Assembly: GCA_014905825.1 (NCBI GenBank) | Contig: JACGCN010000036.1 | Span: forward strand, 477,312-541,311 | DNA length: 64,000 bases | DNA from: Lyophyllum atratum | Taxonomy: Eukaryota; Basidiomycota; Agaricomycetes; Agaricales; Lyophyllaceae | Direction of reading: 5' to 3' | Shown: piece after piece, positions 33,214-45,597 of the stretch | Layout: each line of letters starts with the position of its first letter | Position numbering within the stretch: position 1 is the stretch's first letter | Notes under the pieces: generated by a model | Seen by the model: the letters and a program-made list of their open reading frames with translations, nothing else | Databases searched by the model: none | Told to the model about the DNA's origin: nothing | Translations under genes and position numbers: made by a program

Positions 33214-33452
33214 AGAACATGGATGTACGGAACAAGAGACAGACGCTATGGCAACTCTGCTTCACCGTGCTGGGGCAGATAAATTTGGCGCGCAGCGGCA
33301 TGTGATTTTTCCGAGATCCGAATGTGGGAATGATAAGGTCGCGCCTGGCCCGGACCGCTCCAGCCGCCATCATGATCAGAGCCCATTTCTAAGGTTAGGG
33401 TTCTCCTGTCCTGACCACCCGGAGTCACGGTAGGTAGCAAGCTCCAACTTTC
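33214..33452. promoter_or_regulatory. bidirectional promoter, lipase / ICP55
   Basis: Only 239 bp lie between the two divergent ATGs. The lipase leader contains a short uORF (ATG TTC TAT GTC TGA) overlapping its start by one frame. Confidence 0.45.
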
Positions 33453-35711
33453 ATGTCAAATTTCGTGCGGACGGCTTGCACTTCTCGTCGAGCGCTCCAG
33501 CGAGCAAACCTTTCCCGGTTCTATGCCACGGAGGCGACTATTCTCTCTGAAGGCAATGCAAAACCCTCGATATATGGCCAGCCTTTGTTCCCTTCACATC
33601 CTCATCTCCGTATGTCACCATTTATATTCTAAGGAGTGTCCTGAAATTAGAGTTTTGCAGTCCAACCACACGAATTGACACCTGGAATACCCTCAGAGGA
33701 CTATGAGCAGCGCCGCCGTAAGCTTATGGAACGTTTACCCGACAACAGTCTCGTCGTCGCGGTAGCCGCGCCCATAAAATATATGAGCAAAAGTGCGTGG
33801 ACCTATCGCACCCTGTTCGTCCTAACGCTTTCTTTACAGACATATTGTGAGTCCCTTCTTGATATATCGTCCTACAGAAGCTTCAATCCGAGTCCCAAAG
33901 TTACAAATATCGTCAGGCATCCGACTTTTGGTATCTGACGGGGTTTGAGGAACCTGACTCTGCCGTTATCTTGAGTACGCATTCTTTCCGGTTATACACG
34001 CCATTCTCATTGATGATACCACGAACAGAAAAAACTTCAAGTTCCAGAGGTTACTCGATGACCCTCTTTTCTAACGGGAAGGACTTGGCAAAGGAGAAAT
34101 GGGACGGCGCCAAGTATGGTGTATAGCCCTTCTACCACGTAGAAATTCTCATCAATTGTTACAGGACGGGCCTTCATGAAGCAGCAGCTATCTTTCGTGC
34201 GGATGATGCCTGCTCCATCGACCAATTCTCTACCCACCTCAAATCAGCTATGGCTGCATCTAGACACGTCTATGTCGACGTTCCCCCTACCCACACACGC
34301 CGTGGCCCACGAGCGACGACCAAGTCAGTCCTCAAATATCTTTCACCACCTGTTGAAGCTCGGTCAGACTACGACATCATTGTTGACTCGCTATCAACAA
34401 AGCGCAAACCGCTGGCTCCGGAGGTGGCGCAGCTACGGGCAATAAAAAGTGTGGCTGAGCAACGCGTAATGCGGGCGGCCGCAGACATTAGCGGACGCGC
34501 TCATGCAAAAGTACGTGTTTTCGAACTCAACTTCGAGGGGTTGGACTGACGAATGCTTGAGACAATGCGTTTCACGCGGCCGGGAATACCTGAAGCTGCC
34601 CTGGCGGCTCATTTCGAGTACCTCTGTGCCATGTCTGGCGCACAGCGCATGGCCTATGTGCCTGTTGTCGCTTCTGGGTCAGTCACGATTGTCGTTGAAA
34701 TATGTACAAAATCGCTGATCCAAAAACACAGACCTAACGCCCTAATAATTCACTATACTTCGAATAATCATTTAGTTCGCCAGGATGAAACTGTTCTAAT
34801 AGATGCTGGATGCGAATACAAGTTCGTCTCAATTCCTTGCGTATACTTTATGTCCTGACTTCTCGTAGTGGTTACGCTTCGGATATAAGTAGGCAACATA
34901 TCCCAAAGATTTTTCACCAGGCTCTCATCTCGTCCTCATAGCCCGGACATATCCCGCCTCCGGAACATTCACCTCTCCTCAACGTGACCTCTATGCAGCG
35001 GTCCTTGCTGCGCAAAAGCAACTTGTGAGCCTGTGCCACGAAGCTGCGGACCTCAGTCTCCATGATCTTCATCGTCGATCGTGCGACTTGCTACGGCAAG
35101 AGCTCAAGCAACTCGGATTCGATTTGAAGGGCAGTGATCTAGAGTCTGTGCTATATCCACATTTCCTAAGTCATCCCATTGGCATCGGTTGGTGGACCCA
35201 TAAAAAAACGTCTTGAACTTATATCTGACAACATTTGTAGATCTACATGAATCGAGTAATTTCGACCGTGGAGGATCGTGAGTTCACGAGCCTTCCTATG
35301 ATTACAATTTATCGATAATTGATTCTACAGGTTAAAAGCAGGGATGGTCGTTACAATAGAACCAGGTACCTCATTCATATGCCATTGGGCCTGTCAACAG
35401 GGTTGACATCTGTTCTAGGCATCTATGTGCCTCCGACCGCTAATTTCCCCAAGCATTTCCATAACATCGGGATCCGTATAGAGGTGACGTACCTTTCGGA
35501 AATGATACTGTCTTTCCCATCCCTCATCCTCGTTATTACAGGATGAAGTGCTGGTTGGCAAGACTGATCCTGTGGTGCTCTCTGTTTCTGCACCGAAAGA
35601 GGTAAATCCTTCGTGTCCTTCCTTACTTTAAAGTGTCTGACTGCTGCAATGTTCTAGATCGTGGACGTCGAAGGGGCTTGTCAGGGCTTACTGGGACTGG
35701 AACCCTTTTGA
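33453..35711 (+). CDS. ICP55: mitochondrial intermediate-cleaving peptidase / aminopeptidase P (ICP55-like)
   Basis: The N-terminus (MSNFVRTACTSRRALQRANL, then SRFYATEA) is Arg-rich and lacks acidic residues, like a mitochondrial presequence. The creatinase-type N-domain (YEQRRRKLMERLPDNSLVVA, DFWYLTGFEEPDSAVIL) is followed by the pita-bread metallopeptidase. All five metal ligands are visible: Asp in VLIDAGCEY, Asp in GYASDISRTYPASGTF, His in LSHPIGID, and Glu in TIEPGIYVPP and GIRIEDEVLV. ICP55 removes one residue after MPP cleavage of imported precursors. At least nine exons are joined by eye, so a few junctions may shift. Confidence 0.9.
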
Positions 35712-36272
35712 ATTATATCTATTTGTACTTTATCTTTTGTATAATGGCCGCCATAACTACTAACGATCGAATGCCATCATGGACCACGCGGCGCGATCGT
35801 TAATGGATTTCAGTCGCATCATATAAAGAGTAACCTTGCTAACCACAGTCAACTATGTTTCCATTTTGAAGACGTGTGGGAGGTCAACACTCATCGGTAC
35901 GCTCGCTGCGCTACTTTGTTTGCCTCGACTGCTAATTCGTTCCCCAACCCCGTCTTAGCTGGAGCAATGTCTTTCGCGGAGTCTGACCCTAGCCTACACG
36001 AAAAAGTCGCAAGTCCATTCTGTTTCCAAACCCGAGTTGTGCAAGAGTGGATCGTGAAGCCATTTTGATGGTGTGCGGGAATTACTTCTCAAGGTCAGCC
36101 ATCAACGTAGGGCGGACGCTCTCTAGCCACTCGCAGGAATGCGAATGGCAACATTCATTGGCGTTTGACCTCGTCGAGCGGAGTCTACTTGCGGGTTTCC
36201 GAAACTTGTCTCAGTCGAAACACTATAAATGTCTGTCGTAAACCGCAGCTCCCCTAATCCTTAACGAGCACT
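35712..36272. other. intergenic, promoter of small membrane protein
   Basis: 560 bp between two plus-strand genes. Short frames only. It includes the 3' end of ICP55 and the promoter of the next gene. Confidence 0.35.
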
Positions 36273-36627
36273 ATGTCTTACGACGACTATAACGTCGACC
36301 ACAGTCCTGATGGTTTCTATACGACTGTCGGATTCGTAGGGGGGATTCTTCTGCTCCTCGGCGTCATGGTCTTTGCTGTTCGTAGTGGAGGGAAGGTATA
36401 CGTTGTTTTATACATCATGTGCGACGCGAGCTCACGACACTGCTTTACCGTAGGAAAAGCAGAGGAAACCTCGCGTCATTCCATCTAGTACCGCTCCTCC
36501 AACCCGTACTATCCCTGAAAAACAATCTGTTGCTTGGCGGTCCGACTCGACCGTGAATGTGGCCTATCCTCCCAAAGCCGTGATCATCGACTGGGAGAAA
36601 TCGGACGCCATGGACTCCATGTGCTGA
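36273..36627 (+). CDS. small single-span membrane protein, 98 aa
   Basis: Two exons (36273-36395, 36454-36627), phase 0, give 98 residues. An acidic N-terminus (MSYDDYNVDHSPDG) precedes one strong transmembrane segment (VGFVGGILLLLGVMVFAV). A basic, Pro-rich tail (KQRKPRVIP) follows. There is no cleavable signal peptide, so it is probably a type III or tail-in-cytosol single-pass protein. I do not recognise the family. The clean intron and compact start-to-stop frame support it as real. Confidence 0.7.
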
Positions 36628-37802
36628 GCGTTCTAGACATTCCTCTGTCTTGATGATGCACAGGCTTTATTCTTTTCATCGCATCCTGACATCACAATTG
36701 GACTAATTTGGAGGGGAGGATTTCATTTACCCGATTTTTCAGTCGCTGCGTGGAGGTTCCAAATCAAATAACTTCTTGAAGCTTCATTCGCTTTACTATT
36801 ATCTGTCAGTAAATGAGTTCTCGTTGGCAAGGCCTTCCGATGTTTCTGCACCAAGGGAGGTCAGGTCTTACTCGGAGTGCGAGATGTTGTCCATCCATAT
36901 TTATCTTGTTTTGCGCATACCGCACCCTTAACCATCGAGTATTCTACTGTTTTCTGTTTTTTGTCTGCCGAGCAACATATGGCATAGACATCGACGTAGA
37001 TCCGACAGTGTGAAAAGGCCAGACTATCTAGGAGTATAATATCCCGGTCAAGCGTCCGTCAAAGGGTCAGCCAAGTTGTCCACTGAAATCAAACGGATCT
37101 AATCTAATCTTATCCTGATCGCGATCTGCGGAAGCGATTTTGACCAACATCCTTCAGGGCATCCATCACAGTCTGCAGAGAATCCAACGTCTAACTTGCG
37201 TGGATGTTAGCCCTTCGTACCGGCTTATGAGGAATCCTGGGATCTGGCGCTGGCCCTTCCTGGTTTTCTAGGTATGCTAGTCAAAGAACAACCTTATCAT
37301 AGGAACCTTGAAGTTGAGCGGTCGGGTTTCAAAGTAAGCTACTTCAACACCTTGTTCGCGTCCTTGAACGGCATGCTGATGTCCCTTTCTGTGTTCTTGA
37401 AGGAAATAAAGTTTGGCATCATAGATCATCAGTCACCTACGCCCGTCTATGCCCTCATGTTTCATGCCTCTCCTACAGAATGCCAAGACGAGGTCCGTCA
37501 GGAAATCTTCTAGCCCCCGTATGGTCGCCCTTGAGGACGTGCGGAGCTTGAGTGCCTCGTACGTTCAAGAGCACCCACAAAGGTTTGTTGTCGGGATACT
37601 GACCACCCTTGGTATACACCGCTCATGTCAACATTTTTGTGACTTGTAGGAGGCATTGAATATAGATCTCTATCAAATTTGTCACACAAATGCGGTCATA
37701 CAAGCTGTCAAGCTAGTGTCTCGATGGAAACACATACAAGAGGGGATTCATTGCATTCTGTTTTTCGAGGAAGGTTCTCTCGTCCCAACTATCTCTCGAA
37801 GC
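36628..37802. other. intergenic, nothing recognised
   Basis: About 1.2 kb with only short, unconnected frames. It probably includes the promoter of the secreted Ser-rich protein. Confidence 0.35.
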
Positions 37803-38922
37803 ATGCCATATCAACCTTTTTTGGCTCCGCTCACCACGCTTGCTCTGCTTCTTTCTGTTCCCCATCTCATCCTCGCCCAACTGTCTATTTCGAACATCTC
37901 GACCAGCACAGTCGTAGATCTGTACAAAATTTACAATGACCCAAGCAGCGAGGGCGGAAGCGTTCGTTTCACTTGGGGCATCTTCGAAAACAACGCGCCA
38001 TTCTCGCAGATCGCTTCGAGCGCGGATGGTAGCATCGAAATAATGGCAGGTCCTGCGGAAGCTGTCAGTAACGAGGTTGTCGATGTTGCAGGTAAGTATC
38101 TCGCACACTACGACGTCGCTTGACATACTGAGCAGTATATCCCCAGCCATACACGATGTCTACAACATTGCTGAGTATTACTACCCCGCAAACCTGCCTT
38201 TGGGCTTGTACCACGTTCGCATCAATTCGACCGTCAACACCACTCGCTCCATCGGAAACTCTGACATTCAGCACCTCTCAGCCCGAAGTGCCACTATAAA
38301 TGTTACCACCAGTGCTCCTATCGGCTGTGGGTCGAAAATTCCTGCTCCATATACTCATATCACATCACCATCCTCTTCCGCCTTCACGTCGATGTACATC
38401 ATACGACCGTCTGCGGGGTACAATGTTGGGAAAACCACTCTTCTCGATGAAATGTACATCAGTATGGAATTTCGCGACCACCGTAACTTCCTTGGGAAAG
38501 GAATCTCGAATCCTACGGCTCAGATTGTCGACAGCACCTCCAACAACCCAGTCGGCCCGCCCCAAACGCCTAAAACCTCTTCGTCGAACGAGCGCATCAC
38601 GGTGAAGTTCTCCGACGTCCCGATGGAGGTCGGAGGGTCGTATAAGATACAGATGAAGTATCTGAATAATGTCCAGGACGGAACGGTCAATCCTGGGGAC
38701 ACGGTGACGTTCACGTCTGAGGCGTTCAATGTGGTCACTTTGGAGGATTGGCATACCGATTGCGGAAAGATATCCTCCTCTGGATCAGGCACAGGTTCGG
38801 GGTCGCATGATTCCTCGGGGTCGGGAGACTCGTCGGGGTCAGGAAAGCCAAATGCAGGAGGAAAGACCCTCCCTGGACTATATTACGTTCCTCTCTTGCT
38901 CTTTTGGCTGTTTGTCCTATGA
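37803..38922 (+). CDS. secreted Ser/Gly-rich protein with GPI-type tail, 354 aa
   Basis: Two exons (37803-38091, 38147-38922) join to 354 residues. A signal peptide (LAPLTTLALLLSVPHLILA) is followed by two beta-rich segments (SVRFTWGIFENNAPF; YYYPANLPLGLYHVRINSTV). Several N-glycosylation sites (NST, NTT, NVT) occur. The end is a Ser/Gly repeat stalk (SGSGTGSGSHDSSGSGDSSG) and a hydrophobic C-terminus (YYVPLLLFWLFVL). This is the layout of a GPI-anchored cell-wall protein. I do not recognise a named domain. The upstream acceptor at 38135 gives a frame break, so the acceptor at 38146 is used. Confidence 0.8.
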
Positions 38923-39367
38923 TTAAATCAGCATGCTGGTCATCGTTCTTTTGAGAAGCGGCTGACCTGTGGTACCAAGGACTCGTGGGATCTTGGTGGG
39001 TCGCAGAACTCTAATCGAATAACGTCGCCAATAGTGTACGTACGCCTGCCATCGGCCTGACTTCTCTCGGTATGCCAAAGATTCCTATCTAGTCGTCAGT
39101 CAAGAAAAACGCGAGATCTAGAACCTGTGCGGTCAGCGCTCGTACATTCCGGCGAATTCCATATTAACTGACCGTTCCATCTATGAGACGAGCCTCGATA
39201 TACTGCTTTAGCCGTTAGCATCTTCCTGATTCTTCCACAATCCGGAGGTCTTATCTTAACCTCCGTAGCGAAAGCTTTCGAGACAGAATTCTTATATCGT
39301 GTATCTATACATCACAGCAGTACAATCCAAACCCATTACCCAAGTCCCAAGAAAACAAAATCAAAGT
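38923..39367. terminator. convergent 3' region
   Basis: 445 bp between the stops of the secreted protein (+) and the large Gln-rich gene (-). No gene is seen. Confidence 0.35.
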
Positions 39368-42300
39368 CTACCAATCAGAAGAAGAAGAATCATCCGACGT
39401 CGTCAATCCCTGCAACCCCGAACTCAACGCGTCCATCAAGCCAAATCCCCCACCCCCACCCGAGTCGCCCCCACCCGACGTATCGAAGATTGACTGCTGT
39501 TGCTGCGCCTCATTCTGCTGTCCCTGACCCAACGCTGCCTGAAGCAACTGTTCCATCGCTGACGGCTGCTGTTGCTGCTGCTGCTGTTGTTGTTGCTGCT
39601 GCTGCTGAATCAACATATTCAACTGCGCCTGCTGCTGTTGCAACGCCGCCATCTGCATCATCGCCTGCATATCCATCGGCTGCTGCTGCTGCTGAGCGGG
39701 CTGCCCATACGCCGCCGCTATCAGATCCTGAAGCTGCATATCCTGCGCGGGTTCTTGCTGCTGTCCCCCAAGTAGAATGTTCTGTAACGGGTTATCCTGA
39801 GGCTGTTGCTGCTGCTGATACGTCGCCAAGAGGTTCTGGACATCCAGTTGCTGCTGTTGCTGTTGCTGCTGTTGCATCGCGAGGTTCAACGCGTCCTGCT
39901 GCTGCTGATACGCCTGCTGGTAGATATTCTGGATATCGTGCTGCTGCTGAGCCTGCTGCGCAAGTGCATCCTGCAAAGCCTGCTGCTGCTGGAACGACGC
40001 CGTCGCATCGCGCTGGGCCTGCGCTTGAGCATCCGCCTGAGCTTGCTGCTGCTGATACGCCGAAAATGCATCCTGTCGAGCTTGCGCTTCAGCGTCCGCT
40101 TGCGCTTGCTGTTGCTGGTAAGCATCATACGGCGACTGCTGTGGCGGTGGTGGAGAAGGGAGTTGGTACGGTGGTTGTGGTTCGGCTGGAGCTGGGGGCT
40201 GGGAGGAAGGCGCATAACCAGGTTGTTGCTGTTGGGCCTGCTGTGGTTGTTGGCCGGGCTGAGGTTGCGTGTACGGAGGCGCTTGTTGTTGTTGACCTCC
40301 CGGCGGCAGCTGCTGAGCTTGGGCTCCTCCCGGCTGAGGCTGGCCATACGGTGATCCCTGCTGCTGCGGCGGCGTCGGCGGCACCGGTGGAGGCACCAGC
40401 GGCTGCATCGGCTGCGGCTGATACAAAGGCGGGGGCGGCGGGGGCGATCCCTGCTGGGGCGGTCGCGATTGTGGTCTGGGCGGAGCACCAGCACCATGCA
40501 TGGCATCATACAACGACGAGGGCGTAGGGTACGCGTTGTGCGGCGACGGAATCGGGCTCGGTGCTCCCGGCTGTGCTTGAGGATATACAGGGGGCGTTGG
40601 ACTCGAGGTCGAGGTCGGGGCGTTCGGCAGCGCGAAACCAGGATAGGCCTGTCCTGGCTGCGAGGGCGAGGAGGGCGGGGTGGGGTGTGGGTTCGGCATG
40701 TTGTGAAGGGGCTGCATTTGGGATTGGGGACGGGATGGGGAGAGACTCGAGATGGATGTGCTGTGGGAGTGCGATGAGGGGGTGGAGGACGGGGATGGGG
40801 AGGTGGTGGGATGCGTCTGGGCTTGGGGCATCATGTTTAGGGCACTGTGCATTGACGATGGATGCAGTGGAAGGGGCGGAGACTGGGATGGCTTAACGGT
40901 CGCATTTGGCATCGTGACCTGCGGTTGGTAGCTCGGCTGGTAGTTCGGAGCCGCGGCATTCTGCTGCACCTGCGGTAATAAGGACGCAGGGTTATTGAGC
41001 GCATTCTGCGTAGCTTGCTGGTGATACAACTGCATGAACTGTTGGGGATTCTGCTGTTGCACCTGCGGCTGTTGTTGTTGTAACAATGTCGAGTTTGTGA
41101 CGCCGAACGCGGTCCCGGTCCCGGTCGCTTGCTGTTGTAATCGTTGCTGTTGAAGGAGCGTCTGCATATTCTGTTGGTTCTGCATGCCAAGCTGGTTCTG
41201 CATCCCGAGTTGGTTAAGCATCCCCAGCTGGGTCTGCGCTCCCAACTGTAACCCTACTGTGCCCGTTGCTTGGAACTGAAGGTTCTGCTGCTGTTGTTGC
41301 TGTGCCTGTATCAACTGCAAATTACCCATCTGCCCCGCCTGCACTCCCTGAGGCGACACCTGGCCCGCTACCGCCATCCCCGTCCTCGCATTCGCATTCG
41401 CCACCATCTGCATCCTCTGCAACTCCAAAATCAACGCCTGATAATCCACCGCCGGCGCCGCAGCCGCCTGCCCCTGTTGCGCCTGCTGCTGCTGCTGCAT
41501 CAACGCCGCAATCACCGTCTGATAATCCGCATCCGGGCTCCCCTGCAACACCGCCTGCAAGTCGACACCCAAACCCGTGCTCCCATCCTCCGACGTCGTC
41601 AAAGCACCCACGAGCGCGCCCATCACATCGCTGTTCACCACCCCCACCGCCGCGTTCGCCCACGTCTGCTGCGGGATACCGGTGGTGGCCTTCCACGCGG
41701 CCTTCCCGGCGTTCTTGGAGGCCTTCCCGAAGATCTTGAGCGCCTTCAGGGTCTTTTTGGCGGCGAGCTCGGTGGTGAGGGGCTCGTATTGCTTCTGTGG
41801 GGGGACGGGGGTGTGGCCTGGGGCTGGGTAGTAAGTGCCCAGGGTGGCTGCGTGCTGGGGGTGGGGTTGGGCGTGCCGAGATGTACCGAAGAACCCTGAT
41901 CCGCTGGTATGGGAGCGGTTTGCTTGGAGAGCTTGGTGGTAGGCGGGTCGGGAGGATATGCTTATGCTGGCGTAGGGTTGGGCGTGGATGAGTTGGGGCT
42001 GCTGTTGCTGGGGGTAGTACATCCCTGGCGTATTGGGCAGATCCTTCTGTGTTGGGATCTGCCCTGGGTAGGTTACGGCTCGTTGGTGCTGGGTGTGGTA
42101 GATGGTCTGAGGTGTAGGTACCACACCGAATTGATTGGGTTGTTGTTGTTGTTGGAACTGGGGGCTGGAGGGAGAGATATTGGTAGGGGAGAGCTGTGTC
42201 GTCGGGAGGTACTGTCCCGTCGCGGGTGGGCTCATCGACGGAGGGGACATTGGACCACCGATGGAGGGCGGACCGCCTGGGTGATACGCCGGTACGTTCG

Positions 42301-42713
42301 TTGCATTCGACGGATTAGGTGGTGGAAGGATCGGACCCGAGGGTGCAATCGCAGAGCTTAGGGAGCTGGCGTAGAGTTGCTTGGCTAGCGACATGCCTCT
42401 GGGCTGGGGCTGGGCACCGGGCGTCGGTGAGTATGATGGTGAATACGATGGTGCTGGTGTAGCTTGGCCCGGTGGCGGAGACGTCGATTTCATTGCTGAA
42501 GGGCTACCACCCGGATGGTTGTAAGTGATCTGGGGCGGCCCCATGGTGTTGTTCACGTAGTATGACGATCCACTTCGTCGAGGAGAACCAACCATCAGCC
42601 AACAATGCCCATCGCGTCCGACCACCGATAGACACTCACTTTTGATCACGGTGCTGGGACCAACCTGCTGGTAGAGGCCTTGTATCTGGATTTGCAATAT
42701 TTGGATCGTGCAT
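39368..42713 (-). CDS. large Gln/Pro-rich protein with N-terminal WW-like domain, 1092 aa
   Basis: Two exons (42713-42640, 42572-39368), spliced AA|T. The start MHDPNIANPDTRPLPAGWSQ plus exon 2 NGSSYYVNN...ITYNHP completes a WW-type domain at residues about 12-46. The first Trp and the YY are kept, and the second Trp is replaced by Tyr. The remainder is low-complexity: Pro/Ser-rich, a region around AAKKTLKALKIFGKASKNAG that may form a helix, repeated LGMQNQ units, then long Gln tracts and a Gly/Ser end (DDSSSSDW). It is prion-like in composition. Paralogue of 46585-49053; WW relationship to 50048-51097. No known function. Confidence 0.85.
39567..39608 (-). repeat. CAG/CAA trinucleotide tract
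   Basis: A run of CTG/TTG on the plus strand encodes about 14 consecutive Gln in the large protein. Mixed CAG and CAA codons and several neighbouring shorter tracts suggest repeated slippage. Confidence 0.8.
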
Positions 42714-43321
42714 AATGGCGACTGCAAAGAGCAAGGGAGATAGAGAGCATGGGCAGGGCGCCTCTGGCAGGCTTTTAAGGAGCTCGACGCTGACATGTCC
42801 CCCGGCCCCTGAATCTGTCAGAAGGCACGTCCACGGGGCTGTTCCAGCTGTGCCTTGTCCATCGCTCTCCCCCCTGCCAATGACTAAAGATAAACGCCAC
42901 CAGCTTCTTGCTCCTGTACAACTGCGTCATTAATCTCCCGGTGCTGGCATAGACTGTATCGTGGGATGGAACATGCCTTGGGACGCTATGATCATTGCCA
43001 TCATCTTGTTATGGGGATTCGCTCGGACGAAGGAATTGACGCAAACGGCGGAGAATAGGTTGCGTTGAGGTTGCGTTGACATCGCTCTGTGATTGCTTTT
43101 GGTGTCAAAATAGGCGCTGGAGACGGTGATGAAGGTATGTACCTTAGCCCCAGAAAGTTGGAAAACGCAGGGTTGCATTGACAGTCCGTCGATATCGGTC
43201 GACTTGAGGCATTGTAAGTTCATGACAGTTCAGATGAAGGTGGGCTGCATATTTGTTTATTTTACAAACAGTGGTACCGTATAGTAAAAACGGTATCAAT
43301 AAATAACCTACTAACTAGGAT
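42714..43321. promoter_or_regulatory. divergent promoter region with TATA-like element
   Basis: Read on the minus strand, CCTTAAAAGC lies at 42771-42780, about 60 bp upstream of the Gln-rich gene's ATG. An equivalent CTTAAAAGCT lies at 49101-49110 upstream of its paralogue. A GCACGTCCACGGG stretch (about 42825) is also shared with the paralogue's upstream region (about 49157), so the duplication included the promoter. Confidence 0.55.
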
Positions 43322-44744
43322 ATGGGTAGTCCGACGTCGACGGCGGGGTCCAGCTTCCCCGCAGAAATCTTGCTTCCAATCTTCATAGACGCCTACTTAA
43401 ATTCCCGACACGAGTTCCGGAGCAAGCACGATACCTGCCTGCGCGTCCAGGAGTGCATAGGGCCCTCCCCATGCAGATGCTCGAACGACGACAAGCTCGT
43501 CAGTTCAAAGTGGCGGAGCGATGACCTAGCGATAACCATTTCCGTACCCTATCTCAGCTGTATGCCAGCGCTGGCGCGACATCGTGGAATCCGTCCCTGC
43601 CTTCTGGACGCGCATTGTCGTTTTCGTTGACACGCGTCCGACCCCGCCGTCCCGCATTCTCAAACAGCTGCGGTTATCAGGGACCCTGGAACTCGACGTT
43701 TTCATTCTGAGGCGACCGGGGACATATATCCAGGAGGACGCTGGGGAATATGAACGCTGCCGCGCCGTCATCGACCTCCTGATGCCGCATCTGCATCGAT
43801 GCCGCGCCGTCTCTTTCGACGTCATCAATACCTCCTCTCTCCCCTCCATTTCACGCGACTTCCGTGGTCCGGCGCCCGCCCTTACGGAGCTGACCCTCAA
43901 GGCTCGTGTAGACGACGGGAGCCGGAGCTCGGTGTCCTTGCCGTCCAACGAGCTTACACCCTTCCACTGTCCCAATCTGTCTAGGATCGACATCGACGGA
44001 CGCAACTTTGCACAGGCGTGCCTGGACCTGCCCTCCTGGCAAGCCTGCCTGAGCGCTCTTCCCCGTGAGCGGTTCCTGTCCATAAGACTCTCCACATTCA
44101 CCCCGAAATCGACGGAGGACCGTAGGTTCACCACGGAGCTTTTCCTTGCGTTCATGGCGGCGCTTCCGACTCTGTATAGGTTGACCCTCGAGGACGTCGA
44201 GTTCAGCTATGTGGAGTCTTCTGCGCCGCCGGCTTTCGACGACCGCGCTAGGATCTACCCTTCGTGTTTCACTGCGATAGGCCTGGCGGCGGGGTTCATG
44301 AGAGCCCTCCTGGACAGGTCGGATTTCGACTCCCTGGAGTTCATGCATGTCGACCGGTGCGGGCTCACCGGCGCGCATGCACCGCATGCGGGGAGCCTCA
44401 CACTCACGGATATCAGCGCGGGGGAGGATCTGGAAGGGTTCCTGCGCCCTTGGTGGGGGTACTCGTTGGATGTGGTGCGGTGTCCCGGGTTCGACGATGC
44501 GGTGCTGCGGACGGCGTTCGTGTCGGATGTTGAGAAGACGGTGCATCTGAGGATTGAGGATTGTGGGGGCTTCTCGGTGGGGGGGCTTAGGGCGATGGTG
44601 AAGGGGATGATGAATGTTGAGGGGGGAGGGGTGAGCTTTTTGGAGGTGTCGGGGTGGGGACCGAAGGCGCCGGAGGAGAAGGAGTGGAAGTGGTTTAGCA
44701 AGAGGGTTAAGTGGTTTTCTTGGGAAGCTAAGGAGAGGGAGTAG
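43322..44744 (+). CDS. F-box domain protein, 455 aa
   Basis: Exon 1 (43322-43502) starts with FPAEILLPIFIDAY, an F-box start. A 55 bp intron is inferred (donor GTTCAA at 43503, acceptor CAG at 43557). It is the only donor that keeps frame, and it restores KLVTVCQRWRDIVESVPAFW, the expected second half of an agaricomycete F-box. The rest is a leucine-repeat-like body with regular L-x-L segments (LTELTLKARV, LYRLTLEDVEF, LEFMHVDRCGL). Such proteins recruit substrates to SCF ubiquitin ligases. The donor is weak, so a small frameshift is the alternative. It lies between the two Gln-rich paralogues. Confidence 0.78.
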
Positions 44745-45597
44745 TTCTTAGGTTTGGACGTGGCAATTCAAGGTCACTTCTCTCCTCAAAACCCGCATAT
44801 GCGTCATAAACTGTACAATGTCTGTTCCACACAGACGCCTTCATATTGCAAGCGACGCACAGATACATTGCGGGCGACGGTGAGGATAGTATATATAACA
44901 CTGGGACAGGAAGTCCTCTGAAGGAAATTCGTCTTTGCGCGACAGACACCATCTGGGTCTTGACCATCTATCATCGTTCACCCATTCTGGACGCGTCTCA
45001 GGGAGATTTCAAGGATCGACTGGAAAACTTATTTCCTATCGTCAGGCTAGTTGCACCAGGCTCTATGGCTTCCCGCTCGGCAGGAAGTGTTCAATGCAAT
45101 GTGGCGAAAAACTCTCTCCTATAGATCTCGACTTGACTGGCAACGCACGCAGGAAGGCGATGCTCCGCCAGTTTCTTCTCATTTTTGAACACGTTCACCT
45201 ATGGACAGGACCGAAGTCGAGATTGGTTGGACCGGTCACAGGCGGTATACTTACACCTCTAACTCCTATAGCTTGTACTCGCCGTAGTGACGAGAGCCAA
45301 GGCGGTCTGACGTGTTGACATAGAGTAGGTCAGTGCGATCATTGGTCCTTGGACATCTTCATTTATCTGACGGACTGTCGATGTGGTAGATTTCATATTC
45401 TCTTCATCGGCCAATGTATCTATTGAACCTGCACTCGTACCCTTGGTCACTCCCAATTGCGGTACCCTACATCGCCTCAATTCAAAATCGTACACACTTG
45501 ATCGTGCTTCATGCAGTGTTCAACATTGCACTATCAAGGAGGTTTTGTTCACAATGGCTGCAACCCAGGTGAGCGGTGTTCGGCAGGTGGAACCACG
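44745..45597. other. intergenic, nothing recognised
   Basis: 850 bp between the F-box gene and the relic of the Gln-rich gene. Several short plus-strand frames overlap but none has splice support or a motif. Confidence 0.35.

Noticed and set aside
39490..40527. Long plus-strand Ala/Val-rich open frame of 345 codons
   Set aside because: It is the antisense of the CAG/CAA repeats in the Gln-rich gene (GCTGCTG reads as Ala). It has no start context, splice sites or motif.
41266..41899. Plus-strand Pro/Ser- or Leu/Arg-rich frames
   Set aside because: Shadows of the same low-complexity gene on the minus strand, whose frame continues through this region with WW-gene homology.
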